From Hominisplanchenecus murintestinalis (GTDB taxonomy: Bacteria > Bacillota > Clostridia > Lachnospirales > Lachnospiraceae), in the NCBI GenBank assembly GCA_004793585.1, contig SRZB01000001.1, forward strand, positions 1 to 64,000: a DNA stretch of 64,000 bases, written 5' to 3'. Made by a program: the position numbers and the translations under genes. The notes below the pieces were generated by a model. It saw only the letters and a program-made list of their open reading frames with translations. It was not told where the DNA came from and ran no database searches. How positions within the stretch are numbered: position 1 is the stretch's first letter; every line of letters starts with the position of its first letter. This document shows positions 1 to 8,868 of this stretch, piece after piece.

Positions 1-160
1 AGCAAGTAAACTTGCACGGTCTCTCCTCCCCCTGCTTCGCCGTGCTCGCTCTACTTCGCTCCGCTTCGTTTCGCTTGGGCTGTGCGCCCTATATTCGAAT
101 CTTTATGCAGCCCTTAGCAAGTAAACTTGCACGGTCTGCATAAAGATTCGAATGCACGGC
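1..160. repeat. Intergenic palindromic and direct repeat region downstream of pheS
   Basis: A 22-nt sequence occurs twice as a direct repeat (1-22 and 116-137). A perfect 18-nt inverted repeat (93-110 with 136-153) brackets one copy, so the segment can fold into a long hairpin whose loop holds a second small palindrome (GCAAGT/ACTTGC). Between the direct repeats lies a run rich in GCGAAG/GCGAGC-type motifs (read on the minus strand), similar in style to 10741-10880. There is no U-tract after the hairpin, so it does not look like an ordinary terminator of pheS. No coding potential is seen. Confidence 0.8.
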
Positions 161-169
161 TAGACAGTA

Positions 170-1192
170 TCAAAATTGTTTCAGAAATCTGATATCATTT
201 TCATATAGCAGCCGCATATCGTCGATTTCATATTTCAGAAGTGCGATACGCTCCAGCCCGACGCCGAATGCGAAGCCTGTGTATTCTTCCGGGTCAATGC
301 CGCACATCTCTAATACATGGGGATGTACCATGCCGCAGCCAAGTATCTCTATCCAGCCGGAACCTTTACAGAAACGGCATCCGCTCCCACCGCATTTAAA
401 GCAGGTCACGTCTACCTCTGCGCTCGGCTCTGTGAATGGGAAATGATGGGGACGGAATTTTGTCCTGGTTTCCGGTCCGAACAGCTCTTTCGCAAACTCT
501 TCCAGCGTTCCTTTCAAATCTGCAAATGTGATATTTTTATCAATAACAAGCCCTTCTATCTGATGGAAAGATGGGGAATGTGTCGCATCCACCTCGTCGG
601 AACGGAACACTCTTCCCGGTGCAATCATACGGATTGGCAGCTTGCCCTGCTCCATGACCCTTGCCTGAACCGGCGATGTCTGGGTACGCAGCACGATATC
701 TTTATTAATATAAAAAGTATCCTGCTCATCTTTTGCCGGATGGTTTGCCGGGATATTTAACTTTTCAAAGTTGTAAAGGTCGTATTCTACTTCCGGTCCT
801 TCCACTACTTCATAGCCCATGCCGATGAAAATACGCTCTACCTCTTCCAGTGCAATCGTGTTTGGATGGCGGTGTCCCATATTATTTTTCTTTGCCGGAA
901 GCGTAACATCAATTACTTCCCTCTTTAGCTGTTCTTCCCTGGCTTTCGCCTCCAGCCTCTGCTTCGTCTCCTCCAGAATCCCTTCAATAGCCGCCCTGGT
1001 CTCATTTACCATCTGTCCTACCATTGGACGTTCTTCCGCAGCTACATCCTTCATTCCTTTCAGAACAGCTGTCAGCTTTCCTTTTTTCCCAAGGAATGCG
1101 ACGCGGACATCGTTTAATTTGTCCAGTGCATCGGAATTTTGGATTTGTTTTACTGCCTCTTCTCTGATTTCCTGCAACTTCTGTTTCATCAT
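170..1192 (-). CDS. pheS: Phenylalanine--tRNA ligase alpha subunit
   Basis: Catalytic alpha subunit of the heterotetrameric class II Phe-tRNA synthetase, which charges tRNA-Phe in the cytoplasm. The 340 residues match the family length. A coiled-coil N-terminal tRNA-binding region (about 1-95) is followed by the class II core, with motif 2 around [20 protein letters not shown] and motif 3 near the C-terminus ([17 protein letters not shown]). A CxxC-x4-CxxC-type insert ([16 protein letters not shown]) is visible near residue 265. The strong AGAAGGAG site serves two adjacent ATG codons, 1192 or 1189, and the second has the better spacing. The gene lies behind a Phe T-box. The usual partner pheT is not in the 169 bases downstream and would have to lie outside the window. 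Confidence 0.97.
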   Translation of the reverse strand: MMKQKLQEIREEAVKQIQNSDALDKLNDVRVAFLGKKGKLTAVLKGMKDVAAEERPMVGQMVNETRAAIEGILEETKQRLEAKAREEQLKREVIDVTLPAKKNNMGHRHPNTIALEEVERIFIGMGYEVVEGPEVEYDLYNFEKLNIPANHPAKDEQDTFYINKDIVLRTQTSPVQARVMEQGKLPIRMIAPGRVFRSDEVDATHSPSFHQIEGLVIDKNITFADLKGTLEEFAKELFGPETRTKFRPHHFPFTEPSAEVDVTCFKCGGSGCRFCKGSGWIEILGCGMVHPHVLEMCGIDPEEYTGFAFGVGLERIALLKYEIDDMRLLYENDIRFLKQF

Positions 1193-1267
1193 CGATTCTC
1201 CTTCTATTTTCTATTTACTCAAACGTAAAGCCATCAGCCGCGTCTGCGCCATTTTCCGGATATTCCC

Positions 1268-1540
1268 GGTATTGCGGCAAAAAAATAAGAACCGGCATCC
1301 TTCATCCCCACCATAGGGACGAAATCTGACAGTTCCGCGGTACCACCCTGTTTCCTGTACGTGACAGGCTCTCTCTATGCTTAACGCGCACAACACGTCA
1401 CTTCCTACTCCGCTTTCAGAAATGCGGCTCCGATGGGAAATTCGGAATATCATCTGAACTTAAAGAAGCTTCCAGCCGATGGCTCCCTCTCTCTGTAAGA
1501 AAATGATATCCTACTTGCATCTTCTTTGCCTTTGAACTTC
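1268..1540 (-). promoter_or_regulatory. Phe T-box leader of pheS
   Basis: The minus strand carries the near-invariant T-box sequence GGGTGGTACCGCGG (plus-strand 1335-1349), which pairs with uncharged tRNA acceptor ends. Stem I features upstream include the AGAGAGGGAG start and the GGCTGGAAGC element. The specifier region reads GAA-TTT-CCC (plus 1437-1443). Whether the codon is TTT or TTC in this frame, it specifies Phe, which fits the gene. A competing hairpin and T-run follow at about 1275-1326. Uncharged tRNA-Phe should favour read-through into pheS. The bases between the leader and its promoter (1541-1640) hold only a duplicated copy of the -10-like segment, and I see no gene there. Confidence 0.93.
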
Positions 1541-1640
1541 ATTCTAGCATCTTTCGTTATTTTAACATCTCGACGATTGTCTCGATGTTTATACTCGTCA
1601 AACGCACACTCGTGCAAGCACGGTATGCGCTTTCCTCGTT

Positions 1641-1668
1641 ATTTTAACATATTTCAGCTTCCTGTCAA
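1641..1668 (-). promoter_or_regulatory. Sigma-A-type promoter of the pheS T-box transcript
   Basis: On the minus strand TTGACA (plus 1663-1668) is separated by 16 nt from TAAAAT (plus 1641-1646). The -35 box overlaps the 3' end of the upstream yihY-like gene. A copy of the -10 segment (CGTTATTTTAACAT on plus) recurs near 1555-1569. Confidence 0.65.
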
Positions 1669-2481
1669 GCGGAAACTTTCAGGGCTATTTAAATATTCAT
1701 TAATCTCTGCTCCTAAAAACAACAGCCACATACAAAAATATAGCCACAGCATAATCATCACCGCTGTAGTAAGGCTGCCATAAACTGCCGACATCCCGTG
1801 GGCATAATTTAAATATACGGAAAACCCATAGGAAAACAATGACCAGGACACGGCTGCCGCCACTGCCCCCGGTATCTGTCCTGAAAACTGCTGCCGCGTA
1901 TTTGGCAGCATCGTATACATAGCCGCAAAAAGCAGCGTCAACAATATCAAAGTAATGACCGTGCGCACACTGATAATAAACCCTGACACGTCCCTGAAAA
2001 TCGGAAAATGATCCACGATTACGGCATGAATCTGATTTCCAAACACCAGCAGCGCCAGCGTGAGGATAAGAGAAACCAGCATTACCAGGATATAAAAGGA
2101 GGAACGTATACGCATCACTACATAATTTCTGGTTTCCTCAATATCGTACACAGAATTCAAACCATTCGTGATAGCCAGCACGGCTTTTCCCGATGCCCAC
2201 ACTGCCGCAATCGCCGTTCCTGACAACAGCGCTGTGGAAGATGTAAACAGAGAATTTACCACATCAGCCACCATCTCTTTGAGACTGTCCGGAAGCGCAT
2301 TCATCAGCATCCCCATCATGTCATCCGGCGTCAAAGGCGTATACTGCAGAAGCGTAAGAAGCAGCATAACAAACGGGATAAATCCCATGATAATATAGAA
2401 AGCAGACTGTGCAGAATATGCATCTACACGATCCCTTTTCATTTTTCTCATAAACATCTGCACCAAACGAATCTTTTTCAT
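1654..2481 (-). CDS. YihY/BrkB-family inner-membrane protein
   Basis: A polytopic membrane protein of 275 residues in the YihY/virulence factor BrkB family (formerly misnamed ribonuclease BN). About six hydrophobic segments are visible, starting with FYIIMGFIPFVMLLLTLL near residue 28 and ending with VMIMLWLYFCMWLLFLGAEINE, the family's typical last helix and signature. The positively charged N-terminus (KKIRLVQMFMRKMKRDR) predicts a cytoplasmic start. The biochemical function of this family is not settled, so none is assigned. It lies between the SpoIID-like gene and the pheS leader, on the same strand as both. Confidence 0.9.
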   Translation of the reverse strand: MKKIRLVQMFMRKMKRDRVDAYSAQSAFYIIMGFIPFVMLLLTLLQYTPLTPDDMMGMLMNALPDSLKEMVADVVNSLFTSSTALLSGTAIAAVWASGKAVLAITNGLNSVYDIEETRNYVVMRIRSSFYILVMLVSLILTLALLVFGNQIHAVIVDHFPIFRDVSGFIISVRTVITLILLTLLFAAMYTMLPNTRQQFSGQIPGAVAAAVSWSLFSYGFSVYLNYAHGMSAVYGSLTTAVMIMLWLYFCMWLLFLGAEINEYLNSPESFRLTGS

Positions 2482-2561
2482 GATGCCCTGTATAACTCCT
2501 TTTCTCTTTCTAAGTTCCTTTTCCGGTATTCCACGCCACTTTCCCGCGCCGCCGCGCGCTA

Positions 2562-3923
2562 TTATCCATAATAGTATCTCAGGATATCCACACAGCTCCG
2601 CCCTGCCTCTGCCATATGTTTTGCTCCATTCTGGCTCATGCCTTTCCCGTGGCCATATCCGCCGCCTTTCAGTGTATAGCCTTTCAGGACACCGCCCTCC
2701 TTCTCCTCTGTCAAATAAAAAAATGCGCTCGGCAGCATTCCCAGGTTTGGCGCCGTACTGCCATCCTGCAGGGTTACCGGGGCATTCTGCGTTTGAAGCA
2801 GTTTTCGGATTTCGTATTCTCCTTCTACCTCAAAACTTCCGCCGGAACCAATAATCTCCAAAGTCTTTATCACACCGCTGTTCTCTCTCTCGGAAACCCG
2901 CATTCCGCTCACTTCTCCTGCCTCCTGACTCTCAGTTCCTGCCAGCCTGGTCAGCTCCTCCAGAGAAAAATATGTGCTCCACCGATACCACGGCTCTTCT
3001 TTTTCATAAGCCTCGTCATTCCCCGACATAAACGCACAGAACACCGCTTCTTCAGACAGATTCCGTGATAAATCAATGCCACAGGAAGTTGAATAGTAAA
3101 GCGCATCCACCAGTTCCCCGTCCTGCGTCAAGACTTTTCCCTTCGTCTCTTTTACCGCCAAATCTGTCCGCTCATCCCTTTTAAAGTTATTATAGACCTG
3201 ATAAGATACGCTGTCGTCCAAATCCGCGCCGCCCTCTGTGCGCCGCCCTGTCTGAAGCTGTTTCAACGCATAAGTCCTGGCGCAGACAGCCTGCGCCTTT
3301 AACGCCTCCATTGGATAACCGGATGGCATCTCACTCGGAACTACAGAGCAAAGATAAGTTTCCAACGGAAGTTCATTCATTACTAAAAGTCCTTCCTCTT
3401 TTCTCTCTACAAGAATTTTTCCTGTGTAAGAAGGCGCCCCCTGCGCCCGCTTTAAATCAGAAAATGTAAATACACCTTTTTTCTTCTTAGGAACCAGTGT
3501 CACTGTCCCATGTTCCAGCCAGGGATCATCCAGTGTAAACCACACCGGCTCCGATGCCTTATGTTCCTCTGTCACGTCACCATAGCTTACCGTGTAGGCT
3601 GTACTGCACACGAGCGTCAGCTTTTCATGGTATTTCCCTGCATAGTCATCTGTGCATAACTGTACCCGCACATCCGGATTTTCCTCATATGCAGTCACCT
3701 GAACTCCAGCCGCCTGTCTCTCTTCAGCCTGTCCCACCGCCTTCGCCGTTTCCGGCTCTGTTTCCTCATCTGAACCGATATCTGTCACAAGTTTTCCGGT
3801 TCCATATACCCTCTGCATCACTGACCATCCATTTTCCACTCCCCTGCGGTAAATAGAAAACAGCACAAAACACAGTGCGCATGTCCCAAGAATCATAAGC
3901 TGCCTATGCGTATTCTGACTCAC
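2562..3923 (-). CDS. SpoIID/LytB-domain protein, membrane anchored
   Basis: The family includes the sporulation lytic transglycosylase SpoIID and LytB-type amidase enhancers, which act on cell-wall glycan outside the membrane. A single N-terminal transmembrane segment (LMILGTCALCFVLFSIY) is followed by an acidic linker and the SpoIID core (about residues 200-453), recognised by LPLETYLCSVVPSEMPSGYP, ALKAQAVCARTYAL and the C-terminal GGGYGHGKGMSQNGA. I chose the GTG at 3923 because AGGAG sits 7 nt upstream. An in-frame ATG at 3986 lacks such a site. The length (453 aa) exceeds classical SpoIID because of the N-terminal extension. Whether it acts in sporulation or in vegetative wall remodelling cannot be told from sequence. 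Confidence 0.88.
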   Translation of the reverse strand: MSQNTHRQLMILGTCALCFVLFSIYRRGVENGWSVMQRVYGTGKLVTDIGSDEETEPETAKAVGQAEERQAAGVQVTAYEENPDVRVQLCTDDYAGKYHEKLTLVCSTAYTVSYGDVTEEHKASEPVWFTLDDPWLEHGTVTLVPKKKKGVFTFSDLKRAQGAPSYTGKILVERKEEGLLVMNELPLETYLCSVVPSEMPSGYPMEALKAQAVCARTYALKQLQTGRRTEGGADLDDSVSYQVYNNFKRDERTDLAVKETKGKVLTQDGELVDALYYSTSCGIDLSRNLSEEAVFCAFMSGNDEAYEKEEPWYRWSTYFSLEELTRLAGTESQEAGEVSGMRVSERENSGVIKTLEIIGSGGSFEVEGEYEIRKLLQTQNAPVTLQDGSTAPNLGMLPSAFFYLTEEKEGGVLKGYTLKGGGYGHGKGMSQNGAKHMAEAGRSCVDILRYYYG

Positions 3924-4006
3924 TTGACTTCTCCTATCACGAAATATCCTATTGGAAGTATATCGCAAAATTGGAAAATCATGCACTTATTTTTTATAAT
4001 TTACGT

Positions 4007-5059
4007 TTACTTCACACGAAATTTGTACACGGTCGTCGTATCATACCGCTCGCCTGCCTTCAAAATAGATGAAGGGAAATTTTCATGATGGTTCGCATCG
4101 GGATAATACTGCGTCTCCAGGCAGAATCCGTGACGCGGCTGATAAACTGCCCCTCCTTTCCCTCTGCTATCCTTATCAATAAAGTTTCCTGTATAAAGCT
4201 GCACGCCTACACTATCTGTCAGTACTTCCATCACTCTGCCGCTCTTCTCGTCTGCCGCCTCTGCGATTTTCCTCAAGCCGCAGCCCTGATTCTTCAGCAC
4301 ATAATTATGGTCATATCCTGCCCCCTGTATCAACTGGTCATAGTCTGCGCTAATATCCTTTCCAATTTTTTTCGGGGTGTTAAAGTCCATCGGGCTTCCC
4401 TTAATATCCCTGATTTCTCCTGTCGGAATACTTCTTGCGTCAGTCACCGTGATAGCGTCCGAATCAATCCACATCGTATGTTCCAGAATGCCCCCGCTTC
4501 CATGTCCTCCTAAATTGAAATAGCTGTGATTTGTCAGATTTGCAATAGTATCCTTGTCTGACGTTCCGCAATAATGAATCTTTACTTCATTTTCTTCCGT
4601 CAGCGTATATGTCACTGTAATGTCAAAATTTCCCGGAAAGCCCTGCTCGCCATCCGCGCTATGATGCGTGAATTTCACTGCCAGTTCCTCTTCTATCACC
4701 TCAAAATCCCACAGCAAAGAATTATATCCATGAAATCCACTGTGCAGATTATTTCCATTTTCATTGTCATCCAGTATGTACTCTTTTCCGTCAATCGCCA
4801 CTTTTGCCCCATGAATCCGGTTGCAGTTACGTCCAACGGTTGCTCCCAGATATCCCCCGTGAAGCGTATAATCCGTCACATCATCGTATCCCAAAACTAC
4901 ATCGTCAATTCTGCCGTCCCTGTCTGCCACAGTCACAGCCACCAAAGTTGCGCCATAGTTTGTTACTTCGATTCCCATTCCATTTTTATTTACCAGCGTT
5001 ATCAGGGATACTTCCTTCCCGTCTGCTGTCTTTCCAAAACTGCTGATTTTGCTTCCCAT
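4007..5059 (-). CDS. galM: Aldose 1-epimerase (galactose mutarotase)
   Basis: It interconverts alpha and beta anomers of galactose or glucose, feeding the Leloir pathway in the cytoplasm. The 350-residue protein shows the family hallmarks: NGMGIEVTNYGATLV near the N-terminus, GRNCNRI, HSGFHGYN, the catalytic-His region NHSYFNLGGHGSG, and the catalytic-Glu region FCLETQYYPDANHHENFPS near the C-terminus. The ATG at 5059 is chosen because AAGGAAGG precedes it. A longer frame opening at 5098 would begin inside the terminator hairpin of the upstream 6S RNA. No other galactose genes are adjacent. Confidence 0.95.
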   Translation of the reverse strand: MGSKISSFGKTADGKEVSLITLVNKNGMGIEVTNYGATLVAVTVADRDGRIDDVVLGYDDVTDYTLHGGYLGATVGRNCNRIHGAKVAIDGKEYILDDNENGNNLHSGFHGYNSLLWDFEVIEEELAVKFTHHSADGEQGFPGNFDITVTYTLTEENEVKIHYCGTSDKDTIANLTNHSYFNLGGHGSGGILEHTMWIDSDAITVTDARSIPTGEIRDIKGSPMDFNTPKKIGKDISADYDQLIQGAGYDHNYVLKNQGCGLRKIAEAADEKSGRVMEVLTDSVGVQLYTGNFIDKDSRGKGGAVYQPRHGFCLETQYYPDANHHENFPSSILKAGERYDTTTVYKFRVK

Positions 5060-5082
5060 ATCAAACACCTTCCTTATACAGT

Positions 5083-5113
5083 AAAAGAGTATCCGCACGG
5101 AATACTCTCTTTT
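5083..5113 (-). terminator. Hairpin terminator of the 6S RNA transcript
   Basis: On the minus strand AAAAGAG...GAGTATTCCG pairs with CGGATACTCTTTT (one bulged base), directly downstream of the 6S RNA and just upstream of the galM start. Some read-through into galM is possible. Confidence 0.6.
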
Positions 5114-5114
5114 A

Positions 5115-5304
5115 TTAAAATTCCCAAAATGCCGTTTCCTGTATTTTGACTCCTAGCAAAGCTAGGTGGGTATCCGCAGCCATATGTTCTGGCTTCCGCT
5201 GCAAACGGCGGCCTGTCATTGCATATGGCGATATAAGAATCCCATAAAAGTAAATGTAGGTTCAAAATAACAGGATTGTCGAACATCCCAGGAATCTTGA
5301 TGTA
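5115..5304 (-). ncRNA. ssrS: 6S RNA
   Basis: A non-coding RNA of about 190 nt that binds sigma-A RNA polymerase by mimicking an open promoter. The long-hairpin architecture is visible. The 5' AAGATTCC can pair with the 3' GGGAATTTT to close the molecule. Inside are clostridial 6S-type segments, including ACCTACATTTAC-like and GATACCCACCTAGC followed by the short CTAGCTTTGCTAG hairpin and GGAGTCAAAAT. A strong promoter lies just upstream and a terminator follows. No long open frame fits the region. The call is from pattern memory plus this closing stem. A covariance-model search with the 6S family would settle it. Confidence 0.85.
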
Positions 5305-5310
5305 TAAATG

Positions 5311-5339
5311 ATTATACCCTAGTATCTGCATTTTGACAA
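5311..5339 (-). promoter_or_regulatory. Promoter of 6S RNA
   Basis: TTGTCA (plus 5334-5339), 17-nt spacer, perfect TATAAT (plus 5311-5316). The predicted start, about 5304, coincides with the 5' end of the closing stem. Confidence 0.8.
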
Positions 5340-5377
5340 CACATAATCCTGAAAATTATTTCCATTTAGCTTTAAAA

Positions 5378-5408
5378 CACCGGGTGCAGCCAAAACTGCT
5401 CCCGGTGC
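5378..5408 (-). terminator. Intrinsic terminator of pckA
   Basis: The minus strand folds CACCGGG...CCCGGTG with a short inner stem (CAG/CTG), followed by TTTTAAAG, 24 bases past the pckA stop codon. Confidence 0.85.
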
Positions 5409-5431
5409 TGTAATAACTACAACTATTTATC

Positions 5432-7036
5432 TTAGAGCTGAGGACCTGCAGAAACCAAAGCCTTTCCAGCCTCATTACCCTCGTATTTTGCAAAGTTCTT
5501 TGCGAAACGCTCAGCCAAATCCTTAGCTTTTGCTTCCCACTCAGAAGCGTCTGCATACGTATCACGCGGATCCAGGATACCGGAATCTACGCCCGGAAGC
5601 TCTGTCGGAACCTCAAAGTTGAAGAACGGAATCTTCTTTGTCGGTGCATTCTGGATATCTCCGTTGAGAATTGCGTCAATGATGCCACGGGTATCACGGA
5701 TGGAGATACGCTTTCCTGTTCCGTTCCAGCCGGTATTTACCAAGTATGCCTTTGCGCCGCTCTTTTCCATTCTCTTAACAAGCTCCTCTGCATACTTTGT
5801 AGGATGCAGCTCCAGGAATGCCTGTCCGAAGCAAGCGGAGAAAGTCGGTGTCGGCTCTGTGATTCCACGCTCTGTACCTGCAAGCTTTGCTGTGAAGCCT
5901 GACAGGAAGTAGTACTGTGTCTGCTCCGGTGTCAGAACAGATACCGGAGGAAGTACGCCGAATGCATCTGCAGACAGGAAGATTACATTCTTCGCTGCCG
6001 GTGCAGCAGATACCGGACGAACAATTTTCTCAATATGGTCAATCGGATAAGATACACGCGTATTCTCTGTTACGCTCTTATCGTTAAAGTCAATCTTTCC
6101 TTCTGCATCCAGCGTTACGTTCTCAAGAAGAGCGTTGCGCTTGATTGCATTGTAGATATCCGGCTCAGACTCTTTATCCAGGTTAATAACCTTTGCATAG
6201 CAGCCGCCTTCAAAGTTGAACACGCCATTATCATCCCAGCCGTGCTCGTCATCACCAATCAGAAGACGCTTCGGATCTGTAGAAAGGGTTGTCTTACCTG
6301 TTCCTGAAAGCCCAAAGAAGATTGCTGTGTTCTCACCGTTCATATCTGTGTTTGCAGAGCAGTGCATGGAAGCGATGCCCTTCAACGGCAGGTAGTAGTT
6401 CATCATGGAGAACATACCCTTCTTCATCTCTCCGCCGTACCATGTATTTACGATAACCTGCTCACGGCTTGTGATGTTGAACATTGCAGCTGTCTCTGAA
6501 TTCAGACCCAGCTCTTTATAGTTTTCTACTTTTGCCTTGGACGCATTGTAAACAACGAAATCCGGCTCAAAGTTCTCAAGCTCTTCAGCGGTCGGCTTAA
6601 TAAACATATTTGTTACAAAATGAGCCTGCCATGCTACCTCAACGATAAAACGGATTGCCATACGTGTGTCTGCATTTGTACCGCAGAAAGCATCTACTAC
6701 GAAAAGTCTCTTGTTAGAAAGCTCTTCCAGTGCGATTTTCTTTACTGTGTCCCATGCTTCCTGGCTTGCCGGATGATTGTCATTCTTGTACTCATCAGAT
6801 GTCCACCATACAGTATCTTTTGAGTTCTCGTCCATAACGATGAATTTGTCTTTCGGAGAACGTCCGGTATAAATACCAGTCATTACGTTGACTGCGCCAA
6901 GCTCACTTACCTGTCCTTTTTCAAAGCCTTCCAGATCCGTCCTTGTCTCCTCTTCAAACAGCATCTCGTAAGAAGGATTGTACACGATTTCTGTAGTTCC
7001 GGTGATACCATACTTACTTAAATTGATTTCTGCCAT
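5432..7036 (-). CDS. pckA: Phosphoenolpyruvate carboxykinase (ATP)
   Basis: It interconverts oxaloacetate plus ATP and PEP, CO2 plus ADP. In fermentative gut Clostridia it often runs toward oxaloacetate. The 534-residue length is standard. Signatures seen are [12 protein letters not shown] (substrate Arg), FHGEMK-like [12 protein letters not shown] with the metal-binding Lys, the kinase P-loop [11 protein letters not shown] near residue 245, IGDDEHGW with the metal-ligand Asp, and [17 protein letters not shown] toward the C-terminus. It is monocistronic, with its own promoter upstream and terminator downstream. Confidence 0.98.
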   Translation of the reverse strand: MAEINLSKYGITGTTEIVYNPSYEMLFEEETRTDLEGFEKGQVSELGAVNVMTGIYTGRSPKDKFIVMDENSKDTVWWTSDEYKNDNHPASQEAWDTVKKIALEELSNKRLFVVDAFCGTNADTRMAIRFIVEVAWQAHFVTNMFIKPTAEELENFEPDFVVYNASKAKVENYKELGLNSETAAMFNITSREQVIVNTWYGGEMKKGMFSMMNYYLPLKGIASMHCSANTDMNGENTAIFFGLSGTGKTTLSTDPKRLLIGDDEHGWDDNGVFNFEGGCYAKVINLDKESEPDIYNAIKRNALLENVTLDAEGKIDFNDKSVTENTRVSYPIDHIEKIVRPVSAAPAAKNVIFLSADAFGVLPPVSVLTPEQTQYYFLSGFTAKLAGTERGITEPTPTFSACFGQAFLELHPTKYAEELVKRMEKSGAKAYLVNTGWNGTGKRISIRDTRGIIDAILNGDIQNAPTKKIPFFNFEVPTELPGVDSGILDPRDTYADASEWEAKAKDLAERFAKNFAKYEGNEAGKALVSAGPQL

Positions 7037-7130
7037 TTTACCTTTTACCTCTCTTCTTCAATAGTTGCCTGCATTTGCAGGACTTTTGATATCTTTTGAT
7101 GGACATGGGTCTGTCCAACTTCCAGATTAT

Positions 7131-7158
7131 ATTATACATAATAACCGAATAAAATCAA
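7131..7158 (-). promoter_or_regulatory. Predicted promoter of pckA
   Basis: TTGATT (plus 7153-7158), 16 nt, TATAAT (plus 7131-7136), about 100 nt upstream of the start codon. The leader contains a small GGACA/TGTCC hairpin. No cre-like operator was clear to me. Confidence 0.6.
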
Positions 7159-7209
7159 TAAAAATCCTCTAAAATTTTTCCAAATCCTCGCAGAACCTGA
7201 AAACTCTGC

Positions 7210-8697
7210 TTAAATCCCCAAAAATTTCTTGACCGTATCTTTCATATCATCCACTTCTACAACCGTATCGTGAAGCACAGGAGCCGTACGGATTTCCTCA
7301 ATTGCCCCGGGCACTGCCACTCCTGAAATGCGGTTCAGCTCATCTACCAGCTCAAAATCCGACATACTGTCATATTTGATGTCAATAGCGTTCATAACGC
7401 TTCGTGTAAATTTGTACGGACTCGCTGTGGAAGCAATCATTGTCTTTGTCCCGTCCCCGGTCTCGGCTGCATACTTCCTGCGCACCTTAGACGCCACTGC
7501 CGTATGCGTATCCAGCACATACCCCGTTTTATCATACACTTCCTTAATCTCTGCCGCTGTCTCAGCTTCCGAAGCATAATTCCCATAAAAATCTGTAAGC
7601 TGCGTTTTCATTTCGTCTGTAACCGCATACTTTCCTGATACACTCAAATTCTCCATTAATTCCCTGTCCACTGCGTCATCAGCTCCGGCAATCCTGTAAA
7701 TCAAACGTTCCAGATTGCTGGAAATCAGAATATCCATAGAAGGCGACGTCGTAAGGATAAATTCACGGTTCCTGTCATATGTCCCGGTAGCAAAGAAGTC
7801 ATACAATACCTTATTGTCATTTGACGCACAAATCAGTTTTCCAATCGGCACGCCCATATTTTTCGCATAATACGCCGCTAAGATATTTCCAAAATTTCCT
7901 GTAGGCACTACCACATTCAGTCTTTCATCCTTCGCCAGCTTTCCTGCCGCGTACAGCTTTGCATATGCATACACATAATAAACAACTTGCGGAACCAGAC
8001 GTCCAATATTAATAGAGTTTGCCGACGAAAAACGGAAACCTGCCTCTGCCAGCTCCGCCTCCAGTGCTTTATCTCCAAAAATCTTTTTAACCCCTGTCTG
8101 CGCATCGTCAAAATTTCCTTTGATGCCCACTACAAAGGTATTGTCCCCTTTCTGCGTTACCATCTGCTTTTCCTGAATAGGGCTGACGCCGTTCTTCGGA
8201 TAAAATACTACAATTTTTGTCCCCGGAACATCAGCAAAGCCTGCCAAAGCCGCTTTTCCTGTATCCCCGGAAGTTGCCGTCAGGATGACAATCTCATCTT
8301 TCACCTGATTTTTCTTCGCAGAAGTAATCAGCAGATGCGGCAGAATAGAAAGCGCCATATCTTTAAACGCAATCGTCGCACCGTGGAACAGCTCAAGATA
8401 ATATGCGCCGTCTGCTTCTTTTATCGGCGCGATTTCCTCTGTGTCAAATTTCTCGTCATATGCCTTTGCAATACAGTCTTTCAGCTCATCCTCTGTAAAA
8501 TCTGTCAGGAACAGCTTCATGACCTCATAAGCGGTTTCCCGGTAGCTCATCCCCGCCAGCTCGTCCATGCTTCTATCCAGCGCCGGAACCGTCTCCGGCA
8601 CGAACAGACCGCCATCCTCCGCTAACCCCTTTAGAATTGCCTTGGAAGCGGTGACAGATACTTTGTTATCTCTCGTACTTCTATATATTAAATCCAT
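7210..8697 (-). CDS. thrC: Threonine synthase
   Basis: A PLP enzyme converting O-phosphohomoserine to threonine. It is about 495 residues, the long form of the family. Seen are the N-terminal MDLIYRSTRDNK, ELFHGATIAFKDMALSILP carrying the PLP lysine, the phosphate-binding ATSGDTGKAALAGF and FPKNG-like FYPKNGVSPIQEKQM. The ATG at 8697 is preferred over 8706 because AAAGGG lies 9 nt upstream of it. The gene is not linked to hom or thrB here. lysC, which supplies the same aspartate pathway, lies about 9 kb away on the same strand. Confidence 0.97.
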   Translation of the reverse strand: MDLIYRSTRDNKVSVTASKAILKGLAEDGGLFVPETVPALDRSMDELAGMSYRETAYEVMKLFLTDFTEDELKDCIAKAYDEKFDTEEIAPIKEADGAYYLELFHGATIAFKDMALSILPHLLITSAKKNQVKDEIVILTATSGDTGKAALAGFADVPGTKIVVFYPKNGVSPIQEKQMVTQKGDNTFVVGIKGNFDDAQTGVKKIFGDKALEAELAEAGFRFSSANSINIGRLVPQVVYYVYAYAKLYAAGKLAKDERLNVVVPTGNFGNILAAYYAKNMGVPIGKLICASNDNKVLYDFFATGTYDRNREFILTTSPSMDILISSNLERLIYRIAGADDAVDRELMENLSVSGKYAVTDEMKTQLTDFYGNYASEAETAAEIKEVYDKTGYVLDTHTAVASKVRRKYAAETGDGTKTMIASTASPYKFTRSVMNAIDIKYDSMSDFELVDELNRISGVAVPGAIEEIRTAPVLHDTVVEVDDMKDTVKKFLGI

Positions 8698-8748
8698 ATG
8701 CTCCATCCCTTTCTATAGCATTGCAGTTGTTCTTATTTTCATTCTGAG

Positions 8749-8777
8749 ATTATAGCATAACTTTTTCTGCTGTACAA
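8749..8777 (-). promoter_or_regulatory. Promoter of thrC
   Basis: TTGTAC (plus 8772-8777), 17 nt, TATAAT (plus 8749-8754), about 50 nt upstream of the chosen thrC start. No T-box or riboswitch motif lies between. Confidence 0.75.
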
Positions 8778-8868
8778 TCTTTTTCCGTGTGAATTCCTGC
8801 CAGTCCCAGACTCGTGGCCTTTTAAAGCTCAAACCGCTGTTTGACGCTTACGCCGGAAGCTGCCACTC

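Noticed and set aside
317-1316. Plus-strand frames of 147 and 165 codons opposite pheS and its leader
   Set aside because: They are antisense to pheS and the T-box, without start signals or recognisable products.
5074-5331. 85-codon minus-strand frame across the 6S RNA
   Set aside because: It starts inside the 6S gene promoter region, has no ribosome-binding site, and its translation shows no domain. The RNA structure explains the sequence better.
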